Assembly (NCBI GenBank): GCA_024516035.1
Contig: CM044964.1
Coordinates: 285,501 to 349,500, forward strand
From: Bactericera cockerelli
Lineage: Eukaryota; Arthropoda; Insecta; Hemiptera; Triozidae
DNA: 64,000 bases
Reading direction: 5' to 3'
The notes under the pieces: generated by a model
Told to the model about the DNA's origin: nothing
Seen by the model: only the letters and a program-made list of their open reading frames with translations
Databases searched by the model: none
Position numbers and translations under genes: made by a program
Shown here: piece by piece, positions 57,008 through 64,000 of the stretch
How positions within the stretch are numbered: position 1 is the first letter of the stretch
How the letters are laid out: every line of letters starts with the position of its first letter

Positions 57008-59470
57008 CTACCTTTGGATGGATTTTAGGGCTATCAGTTTTGATTTTAGCAAACAGATAGAATCATGAAATATGTCAATGGAAGGATCTTGCTGAATAGC
57101 GTGATTTGTCAATCTTTTCATCCTCGTGATTACTGAGTTCATTGCGATATTTGTCCTGCAGAAATTTTCCTCTAGTATGTCAGAGTTCCTGGTGTTTCTG
57201 CCTCTCACCCGGATGTCGATCTTTTCCAGAATGTCAGGCGCATCAATCATGTTTTTAAGCAGTTTGGCCAGGAAGATGATGTCTTGTACGTCTCGACGAT
57301 GTTGAAGGGTCAAAATATCATTGTCATTTAAGATGTTGGTGTAGTTGTGGTTTTCAATGGTCTTATATTGTCTGTATGCTAATTGTCTCAAAAATTTATG
57401 TTGTACGGATTCTAATTGTTTTATATGAATGTCATAATATGGGGACCATAATTGAGATACATATTCTAAGTTAGGTCTGACAATTCCATAGTAGAGGTTC
57501 TTATATGTCGTTGGATTTTTGAAGTCTTTTGAGTTACGATTTAGAAAACCTAGCATTTTAAAGCCCTTTTTAGTTATATTGTCAAAGTGTGTAATAAATC
57601 TTAGGTCTGGTTCTAGTGTCACTCCTAAATCTTTCATTGAATACGCTCTTGGAACAAGTTCATCATTAAAATAGTAGTTGTGTATTATTGGTTTTTTTGT
57701 CCTATGAAAAGTCATTATTTTGCATTTTTTTATATTAAGTGTCATTTGGTTTTCTTTGCACCAATGATATATGTTATTCATAGATGTTTGTAATTTTACT
57801 ACATCAGTGGTGGATCTTATGGGATTACCTATTCTTTTATCATCTGCATATAACCAAAATGGAATGTCAATACGGGTGTGTATGTCATTGATGAAAATGT
57901 CGAAAAGTAAACCAGAGAGGTGTCCACCTTGAGGGCAGCCTGACATTACCGAGTAAGGATTAGAGAAGAACGTTTGGTTGCGGTTCTGTTTATAGACTAC
58001 TATTTGAATGCGTGAAGATAAATAATTATAAAACCATGTCAATAAAGGTCCTGTTAGTCCATAGGCTTCGAGTTTTGCACATAAATAATTAATATTCACT
58101 ACGTCAAAAGCTTTAGAGTAGTCTGTTACACAGCAGTCAAATTGTCCTCCACTGTTAAGAGTTTTGTCAACAAATTGAGAAAATGATATTAAATTTGTAG
58201 CAGTTGAGCGTTTTGTCATGAAGCCATGTTGATTGTTTATGATCAAAGGAGATAAAATAGGTGCTAGTTTTCTATATATAATAGCTTCTAGTAATTTGGA
58301 AATGCATGATAACTTACAAATGGGACGATAGTTCTTTATGTCATTTCTGTCACCGTTCTTAAAAATTGGTATTACATAAGAAGTTTTCCATTTGTCTGGG
58401 TATATACCTGTAGCAAGCGTCCAGTTATATAAAATAAGGAGAGGTGTCACGATAGTATAGGCACATTTTTTTATGACGATGGGCGGGGTATTATCTGGTC
58501 CACTTGAAGAATCAAACTTGAGATTTTTTATTTCATCTAAAATGTCTAATCGTGAAATTTTAATTTCAGATAAGGCAGATGTCAGACAATTGTCAAAAGT
58601 GAACAGTGGGGGTGAAAGTTGAGCTTGGGAGTAAACTGAGGAGAAGTTCTCAGCGAACATATTAGCGATGTGATTGCTATCAGTAGAAATAGTGCTGTCT
58701 AGATTGAACGTCGATGGAAGATCGGTGTCATTTTTCATGTTTTTAAGATAAGGCCAAAATTTTGATGGGTCAGAAGTTAATTTTGTCTCGATTTTGTGAA
58801 TATAAGCTCTATAGTCATTGCTGGCTTTTATTTTACACGTACGTCTTAATGAGGTAAATAGTGATCTAAGAGTAATGTCAAGAGGGTTCTTTTTCATATG
58901 TTTGTGAGCACACTTTTTCTTAATAATAAGATCTTTTAGCTCAGCAGTTGTCCAAATTGGAAATTTGAAGTCTGTAATTTGTTTCTGAGGTATGTGGCAT
59001 GCTTTTAGTCTGTTTATGTTTTCGTAAAAAATGTCTAGGGCTAGGTTTATGTCAGATTTGTCTAGTAAGTTGTCCCATTTAAGTTCTTTAATAGATTTAT
59101 TGAGAGAAGAAAAATTACCATTCTTGTAATGAAAGACATGTGATGGTGTGGTTTTTGACTGTGATCGATATTTGGTGTTATCAAGGGTAACGGTAAGGTC
59201 GATAAATAGGGGTGGGTGATGAGTGTCAATATTTACAAGACTGTCATGAGATTCTGTCACAGTAATTTTGTTACTGTTAAAATTTGTGAAGATCAGATCA
59301 ATGATATTATTATTAGCATTTGGAATCAGGTTATGTTGTTTCAGGTCCATGTAGGACATACAAGAACTGAGAATGTTTATATGAGTAATTTTGTTGCTTG
59401 ATGTGATGGTGAATTTATTCTTTTCAGGTGTGTTTTTGCCAATGCATTGATGGTAGATTAAAATCGCCAC
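57008..59470 (-). CDS. LINE E ORF2: endonuclease end and reverse transcriptase
   Basis: Recognisable sequence starts near GKNTPEKNKF and includes IDLIFTNFNSN and DTHHPPLFIDL (end of the endonuclease), linker SDPSKFWPYLKNMKND and IANMFAENFSSVYS. RT then shows LKFDSSSGPDNTPPIV, NYRPICKLSCISKL, NQHGFMTKRSTATN, VTDYSKAFDVVN, SGCPQGGHLSGLLF and catalytic FWLYADDKRIG. The thumb is MKDLGVTLEPDLRF and IVRPNLEYVSQLWSP, ending LIALKSIQR-stop. The first ~15 residues from the methionine (59470) are a shifted frame. A frameshift near 59450 separates this from the GDFN part of the endonuclease. RT itself has no stops. Confidence 0.9.
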   Translation of the reverse strand: MAILIYHQCIGKNTPEKNKFTITSSNKITHINILSSCMSYMDLKQHNLIPNANNNIIDLIFTNFNSNKITVTESHDSLVNIDTHHPPLFIDLTVTLDNTKYRSQSKTTPSHVFHYKNGNFSSLNKSIKELKWDNLLDKSDINLALDIFYENINRLKACHIPQKQITDFKFPIWTTAELKDLIIKKKCAHKHMKKNPLDITLRSLFTSLRRTCKIKASNDYRAYIHKIETKLTSDPSKFWPYLKNMKNDTDLPSTFNLDSTISTDSNHIANMFAENFSSVYSQAQLSPPLFTFDNCLTSALSEIKISRLDILDEIKNLKFDSSSGPDNTPPIVIKKCAYTIVTPLLILYNWTLATGIYPDKWKTSYVIPIFKNGDRNDIKNYRPICKLSCISKLLEAIIYRKLAPILSPLIINNQHGFMTKRSTATNLISFSQFVDKTLNSGGQFDCCVTDYSKAFDVVNINYLCAKLEAYGLTGPLLTWFYNYLSSRIQIVVYKQNRNQTFFSNPYSVMSGCPQGGHLSGLLFDIFINDIHTRIDIPFWLYADDKRIGNPIRSTTDVVKLQTSMNNIYHWCKENQMTLNIKKCKIMTFHRTKKPIIHNYYFNDELVPRAYSMKDLGVTLEPDLRFITHFDNITKKGFKMLGFLNRNSKDFKNPTTYKNLYYGIVRPNLEYVSQLWSPYYDIHIKQLESVQHKFLRQLAYRQYKTIENHNYTNILNDNDILTLQHRRDVQDIIFLAKLLKNMIDAPDILEKIDIRVRGRNTRNSDILEENFCRTNIAMNSVITRMKRLTNHAIQQDPSIDIFHDSICLLKSKLIALKSIQR

Positions 59471-59910
59471 AGATGATGAGTTGTGGCTTTGTCCATTTAG
59501 AAATTATGTCATCTAGTGAGTTGGTGTATGATATGAACTTTTCTGGAGATGTTAATGGAGGGAGGTATACGGCGTTAATTATGAAAGTTTGATCTTTAAT
59601 TTTGAAGTAAGCGTATATTGTCTCATTGTCGATTGTTGATATTTTTATTTGATTTGGTAAAAGTGTCTTACGTATCGCGAGAGGACTCCACCTCCCATAC
59701 TGTGCTGGATGTATATTGTGAGCGATCACATCGATAAATTTTATAGTTTGTCGAAACCTAGTTCTTTATTGCTTATGGAATCACAAAGCCATGTTTCAGT
59801 GAGAACAAAAATGTCAAAATCAAGTAAAATTATGTTGCATCTTAAGTCTTTTAGTTTTGTTCTGAGACCTCTGGTGTTTTGATAATATATTTTGAGGCTT
59901 TTGATATAGG
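59424..59910 (-). pseudogene. LINE E endonuclease N-terminal part, frameshifted
   Basis: Two pieces. Upstream, YYQNTRGLRTKLKDLRCNII and FVLTETWLCDSISNKELG stop at a TAA near 59745. The next frame gives GRWSPLAIRKTLLP, FIINAVYLPPLTSPEKF and LIICGDFNLPSMHW, then runs out near 59424. YQN-x-RGL, TETW and GDFN are apurinic endonuclease motifs. At least two indels therefore break this domain. Confidence 0.85.
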
Positions 59911-59940
59911 GAGAGTTCTTATTAGTTAGACAAATTAGTT

Positions 59941-60262
59941 ATTACAATTTACACCGGAATTGAAATTACTAAATACGTCAGAAGAATGGTAGATTCTATT
60001 GTTGATGACTGGAATTTCATAATGAGCTCTCTCATCAGGATAGATATTATGTGTAGGGTAATAGGTGTCATAAACTTCATGTGGAATATGATCAAAATAT
60101 GAATGAATATTGTCAATAAAATGAGTGTCAGTGTGAAATAAATAGTTATATACAGTGTCAGTAGGTAAAACACTATTTACAATGTCAATAGATAGTGTGT
60201 CAGTAGGGGAAATATTACAGTGTCAATAAATAATATGTCTGTAATTTCAGACTCGTCCTTAC
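59941..60262. other. LINE E region between ORF1 and ORF2
   Basis: AT-rich with many scattered GTGTCA words. No supported frame. Confidence 0.4.
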
Positions 60263-60677
60263 TTAACAAAAATTGTTCCTAGTATCTTGCCGTCGGTTAT
60301 GCTGATTCTGCTGATTCAAGTTCCCTTGTGTGTTATGTTGTCGATAAGGAGGGAAGTCAGTGTCGTAGTTGTTTACATATTGCGGGGCGTGATGATTCCT
60401 TGGCTGCTTCGAAGTTACTGGGTGTGACTGTTGATCGTAGCTATGTTGATGCCATGAGAATTTCTTGAAATTGTTAGTTTCCCAGTTAGGATTGCGTTGA
60501 TAAACTTTTTGATGATAATTTTGTTTACTGGGGTTTTCGTGCTTTTGATGCAGTTGGTATAATGACGATGACGTCTGCTCTGGTTGTATAGGTGTACGAT
60601 TATTTGTGTTTTGGAGTCTGATGTTCTTGCTGACTGTTCTGCAGATTTTGCTAATGCCTTATTGTTGAGATGAACTT
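60263..60677 (-). CDS. LINE E ORF1, C-terminal part
   Basis: The open frame on the minus strand from the gap to a TAA at 60263 reads NNRTPIQPEQTSSSLYQLHQ, KHENPSKQNYHQKVYQRNPN and ends NLNQQNQHNRRQDTRNNFC-stop. It is Gln/Asn/His-rich, like the tail of LINE ORF1 nucleic-acid-binding proteins. No zinc knuckle is visible in this part. Identification rests on position upstream of ORF2 and composition. The more obvious ORF crossing the gap in another frame is not real. Confidence 0.6.
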
Positions 60678-60777
60678 NNNNNNNNNNNNNNNNNNNNNNN
60701 NNNNNNNNNNNNNNNNNNNNNNNNNNNNNNNNNNNNNNNNNNNNNNNNNNNNNNNNNNNNNNNNNNNNNNNNNNNNN
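60678..60777. other. Assembly gap
   Basis: 100 N of unknown true length, within LINE E ORF1. Confidence 0.99.
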
Positions 60778-60983
60778 GTCTCTCACAAAATTTCTTCCTG
60801 GTATAAAACATAAACATATCAAATGTAATCATAAACATAAATAGACCGCGAGAAATATTCTACTCCTTTGCAATGGTGTTGTGCTATGTGGTGTTTCCAT
60901 GCAACTGGGGTTTGTTTCCTCACTTCTTATTTCTACACGCTATGGTATTACTATCTTTCATTTCCAAGGTAGAAGAATATTAC

Positions 60984-61170
60984 CTACTAGGAAACCATAA
61001 GCACAAGCCTTCATCCAGAATTACTTTGGACTCTGGATCAACAATATTCCGCAAACTTGCATATCTTGGTTTTGGTATTTTCAGGTTGGGATGACATGCC
61101 ATAGACTCGATGACATTCAGTGTCTCTGGGCCGGATAGTCTAATGACAGCTACACCACACTTTCCATGTC
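60984..61170 (-). CDS. GTPBP3/MnmE, exon 2 (N-terminal domain)
   Basis: From acceptor TTATTTTTTCCAG (minus strand) to donor AGTAG|GTAATA. Joined to exon 1 it reads STIYAVSSG-HGKCGVAVIRL, SGPETLNVIESMACHPNLKI, PKPRYASLRNIVDPESKVIL, DEGLCLWFPS. STI-x-A-x-SS-G-x-G-x-(A/C)GIAVIR-x-SGP, PRYA and D-x-G-(L)-x-LWFP are the start of MnmE/GTPBP3, the folate-binding N-terminal domain. The protein works with MTO1 in mitochondria to modify wobble uridines of tRNAs. The exon ends in phase 2; the next should supply SYTGED, which I did not find. Confidence 0.9.
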
Positions 61171-61226
61171 CTGGAAAAAATAATAACCATGATGTCAATC
61201 TAAAGATTTTTTGAAACAATATTGGT

Positions 61227-61456
61227 TATACATAATAATAATACTCTTTAGTGGAAGGTAACAACCAGGCAAGATTAATGCTCAAAGTAATTTCTACCAC
61301 CAACCCTCAGAGTTTTATTATTATTATGTTGTCACAACCTCAAATTAATAAGGAAAAATTCATGCACTTGTTGAGATTCTAACCAACAGATCCCTACGCT
61401 ACCTAGATTACCAGACATGTGTACGTTTATACGTTAACCACTTGACTACCAGTGAA
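61227..61456 (-). mobile_element. SINE family B
   Basis: AATAATACTCTTTAGTGGAA, GCTCAAAGTAATTTCTACCA, TTGAGATTCTAACCAACAGA and ACGTTAACCACTTGACTACC. In GTPBP3 intron 1. Confidence 0.85.
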
Positions 61457-61484
61457 CTTTTGTTCCATATGAGCACAGAACAGA

Positions 61485-61725
61485 GTGGTAAAATCTATAT
61501 TGCTTATCATGTGGAAGGTCTAGATTTGAACCCCAGAGGTGACAAAATGTTGCATTCATTAGGCATTTAATTACTGTTATTTTTTAGGGGCACCTTCCAG
61601 TATGCTTGTGGTTGTGTCAATTCTCACCCATCAGAGGAGAGGCATACTAGTGGATGGGTAAACTAAAACACACACTAGAAGCGTCTACAGTAACTGCTGT
61701 TTCATAGTTACAAAATAACAAAAAG
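61485..61725 (+). mobile_element. SINE family A, diverged
   Basis: TTGCTTATCATGTGGAAGGT, TAGATTTGAACCCCAGAGGT, AATTCTCACCCATCAGAGGA and CTGTTTCATAGTTACAAAAT. Its A box is weakened. Confidence 0.7.
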
Positions 61726-62150
61726 CTAATATAAAAATATGTGTGGTAAAATCTAGTGTTTGTCTATAGATTTTACCAGCTCTCTTTAAAAAGTAATAGA
61801 AATACATTGACTACAGTGATCATACAAAAACTGAAGTATTCAACAGGTTATTGGTGCTGACAGGATTTTAATTCATACAGCTACTAATGCTTGGTTCTAC
61901 AGATCTTGAAAAAACACAAAACCGGGGATTGGGATTTTTTTTCACAGTTATTTTTTTGTAATATACACCTTTACAAAAGTTTTGTGCCACCTCTGTTTAG
62001 TGAGCAAAACCCTTGATTTACTGTTCTAGCGCTAATTTGACAAATCCTGATGGAACCAATGTTCCTAATACCCAATTTTGTATTTTTCAGGATTCATAGA
62101 ACCAAGCATAAGTTGTATGTTTACTATACTGCCTCAACCACAATGGACTT
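61726..62150. other. GTPBP3 intron 1, no further feature
   Basis: AT-rich sequence without recognisable repeats. Confidence 0.4.
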
Positions 62151-62211
62151 TCCATACTGACTAGAACTCAGCACTAATAATAATAATAATAATGCAGTGG
62201 ACGATTCTAAC

Positions 62212-62365
62212 CTGAAGAAACAGCATAGATGGTGCTTTTGTACTCCAAGTGAGACCATTTTCTTGACTGTTGGTTTTTCCACAATGTTTGATATTGTTTG
62301 AAGGATTGTTTGAGTCCGGACAAAATTCCTTGGCTTCTCAATAGCCTGAAAATGCTGAAGGACAT
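62212..62365 (-). CDS. GTPBP3/MnmE, exon 1 with mitochondrial leader
   Basis: ATG at 62365-62363 reads MSFSIFRLLRSQGILSGLKQ, SFKQYQTLWKNQQSRKWSHL, EYKSTIYAVSS plus one nucleotide, ending at donor TCAG|GTTAGA. The first ~40 residues lack acidic residues, carry several Arg/Lys and Leu/Ile/Phe, and can form an amphipathic helix, as in mitochondrial targeting peptides. STIYAVSS is the start of the conserved MnmE fold and continues in phase into exon 2. The longer ORF in another frame over this region is a shadow. 5' UTR and promoter must lie to the right. Confidence 0.85.
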
Positions 62366-62582
62366 TGTGCTGGGGTGAAAGGAACTCTCGATATAAATTG
62401 AAAGAGAACTTGAAATAAATAGGTAAAATTAGGCGGTCAGTACCTACTAAAAAAGTCAAATACACCAAATAAGTACAATATTATTAAGTATACACCAAAT
62501 AAGTAAAATACACCAAATAAGTAAAATAATTATTATAAAGTATGAACCATTCACTATTTATTTTTTAATGAATTATTGTTAT
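62366..62582. other. Probable GTPBP3 5' UTR/promoter region
   Basis: AT-rich, with a three-fold CACCAAATAAGTA(AA) repeat at 62462-62530. No promoter element could be assigned. Confidence 0.35.
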
Positions 62583-62700
62583 TAACTGGGGTTTTACATC
62601 CCATTCAATATCTAGGTCATTTTGAAACGTGGGTGTGACCCTCCATTACCCGCATCCACATTAACCTCACCCAGCCTGAGTTGAGCCGGAATACCAAACA
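62583..62700 (-). mobile_element. SINE family G fragment
   Basis: Plus strand: GGGGTTTTACATCCCATTCA, GGGTGTGACCCTCCATTACC, CACCCAGCCTGAGTTGAGCC. Confidence 0.6.
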
Positions 62701-63240
62701 GATAGACGATAGTGAGCTTGAGCACAGTAATTTATAAGAAATCAATTTCAAAAATCTCCCGCTCGTTTCTATTTCGGTTATCAAGGATTCGTTTACAACT
62801 TTTCTTTCTTTTGTTTAACCCATTGTGTCCCATATCACCAGTTCTCATCCGCTGACTGAATAATGAATATAGCAACTTAAGTTAAGCAACAATGAAGACA
62901 TGGTTTGGTGACCGCTTTGATTTCAAATCACTCCGTTTAAAGTGGCAGAGAATGCCTAGGCATTAACTTCACTCTGTATTACAAAACAATTGTAATAAAA
63001 CTTTGTTCGATTTTTTTGTTGTTGTTAATGTTGTTAATTTATTATGTTGATTGTTTTGAATAAAGAAAAACTAACTGTAATTAAATAAATAAATCCATAG
63101 TCATCATGCTAATCCACGTTCTGCTGGCTATTTCTGGCCCCACTCAGGCTAGGTTTGGGAACAAGCAACTACATTGCTTGCCCAACATAAAACTAACTAA
63201 TGCTTTAGTAATTAACCAAACACTGTGAGGTTCTATTTTA
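62701..63240. other. No gene recognised
   Basis: Mixed AT-rich DNA with GTTTTGAATAAAGAAAAACTAA and AATAAATAAATCC near 63060-63095, possibly a LINE tail. Confidence 0.35.
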
Positions 63241-63261
63241 ACTTGCATACTCGACGATTTG

Positions 63262-63650
63262 GCTTTCGTTTATCTGTCTGTCTGTTTGTTTGTTTGTCTG
63301 TCTGTTTCGCGATAACTCTCGACCGGATTGGTCAAAAAAATTGAAATTTAGTATACATGTTTATCGGGGTCCTAAAATTTTACCTATAGTTTTTGGGTCG
63401 AATAAGGCCACTCGGGGCCAAGTGGGGGCCGTTTTGGGGAAAATTGAAAACGATTTTTCTATATTTATTGAATTAAGCAAGGCTCTTGAAATTTTGTAGA
63501 GTCGTTGAGAATACATATTTGAGTTTAGTAGTAAAATTTGGTAATAGTGAAAGCTAAGGGGCCGCACTGTGGTAAAAAAAAAAATTGAAAAAGGGCCAAA
63601 AAAGAGGGCCGGTTCATATTTTATAATGAAAACCTATCGGGTGAGGGTAT
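63262..63650 (+). repeat. Repeat with GAAATTTAGTATAC motif
   Basis: (TGTC/TGTT)n run at 63268-63306, then TTTCGCGATAACTCTCGACC, TTGAAATTTAGTATACATGT and CGGGGTCCTAAAATTTTACC. The GAAATTT-(A/T)-GTAT motif is shared with the satellite at 54697. It looks non-coding and mobile; class unknown. The two overlapping small ORFs are not supported. Confidence 0.4.
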
Positions 63651-63841
63651 TCAATGAAAAGTCTAGATGTCCTCATGCTTGATTGAACATTTATAATGCG
63701 ATTGTTGAATCTGTGTGAGGTTTACAGTTCACAGAACCACTAGTTAACTAATTATATAGAGTGAACGTAAGGTCAAGGACGGGTTTGTATCTTTTTGACC
63801 ACTAAAGATAGAGACTTGAATTATTTAATGTAGTTCTAAAG

Positions 63842-63940
63842 CCGGGCACACACGCACATGCGTGCATGGCATTTATTAATGTCATTCATTCATGCCATGT
63901 GCATTGTGCATGCATATGCGTGTGTGGCAGAAAAAGATCA
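63842..63940. repeat. Imperfect palindrome, MITE-like
   Basis: GCCGGGCACACACGCACATG and GCATGCATATGCGTGTGTGG are imperfect inverted ends around TGGCATTTATTAATGTCATT. The GCCGGG start resembles that next to the palindrome at 45800. Confidence 0.5.
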
Positions 63941-64000
63941 CGAGGTTGTTCATGCTGCCTGTTTCAAAATTCAATTATTCAAAAGGCATGCTTGTCAGGC

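Larger units (their letters stand above)
56348..60677 (-). mobile_element. Two-ORF Jockey-like LINE (E), decayed
   Basis: The minus-strand element ends in an (AAAT)n tail at 56348-56365. It has a ~640-nt 3' UTR, ORF2 (EN + RT) with frameshifts, an intergenic region and the end of ORF1. The 5' end is lost in or beyond the gap at 60678-60777. It lies in a GTPBP3 intron. Confidence 0.88.

Noticed and set aside
60415..60822. ORF crossing the gap at 60678 (MICLCFIPGRN...)
   Set aside because: It exists only because N codons carry no stops. The Gln/Asn-rich LINE ORF1 tail lies in a different frame and is better supported.
62124..62468. 114-residue ORF MVYLTFLVGTDR... over GTPBP3 exon 1
   Set aside because: It is a different frame from the conserved STIYAVSSG reading, passes through the splice donor into the intron, and has no homology.

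Overview
The window is animal nuclear DNA, AT-rich and crowded with transposable elements. Introns have GT-AG borders, and there are no bacterial-style operons. A transferrin of the insect type, Jockey-, RTE- and Penelope-like retroelements, a CsRn1-like LTR element and many tRNA-derived SINEs point to an arthropod, most likely an insect. A hemipteran is my guess; nothing here proves it. There are three 100-N assembly gaps (17000-17099, 34347-34446, 60678-60777).

Only three host genes are recognisable, all incomplete. (1) A secreted transferrin (melanotransferrin/Tsf2-like) on the + strand: five in-phase coding exons between 6757 and 10546, covering the signal peptide and much of the N-lobe. 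The next exon is represented only by its first ~31 nt, repeated six times inside an intronic satellite. (2) A diacylglycerol kinase of the delta/eta type on the + strand: the end of a PH domain (about 38247-38325) and the start of a C1 domain (41765-41867). (3) Mitochondrial tRNA-modifying GTPase GTPBP3/MnmE on the - strand: the start codon and mitochondrial leader (62212-62365) and an exon of the N-terminal domain (60984-61170). Most of these exons are too short to stand out as ORFs and were found by reading splice sites and protein motifs.

Mobile elements, left to right: a complete CsRn1-like Ty3/gypsy element with LTRs, CTAT target duplication and a tRNA-Trp-type primer site (898-5364, - strand, frameshifted); a pogo-like MITE in transferrin intron 1 (7131-7741); the transferrin intronic satellite (about 10620-16912), itself hit by two SINEs, a restriction-endonuclease-type LINE (11931-13142) and a nearly intact RTE-like LINE (13630-16827); a truncated LINE (18356-19560); a Jockey-like LINE split by a second LINE (about 25490-30760); a piggyBac-like TTAA MITE (37793-38091); a 2.7-kb element with inverted ends in the DGK intron (38671-41375); a 3.4-kb near-perfect palindrome made of two Penelope-like element halves, each with a GIY-YIG endonuclease ORF and a hammerhead-ribozyme-like motif (48853-52239); a palindromic MITE whose left arm has become a 33-bp minisatellite (52825-53445); a dimeric satellite followed by a perfect 200-bp inverted repeat (54697-56347); and a decayed two-ORF Jockey-like LINE (56348 to at least 60677, - strand).

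At least seven unrelated tRNA-derived SINE families are scattered through the window. I label them A to G. The main points for follow-up are the Penelope palindrome with paired ribozymes, the multiplied exon start in the transferrin intron, and the minisatellite grown from a MITE arm.
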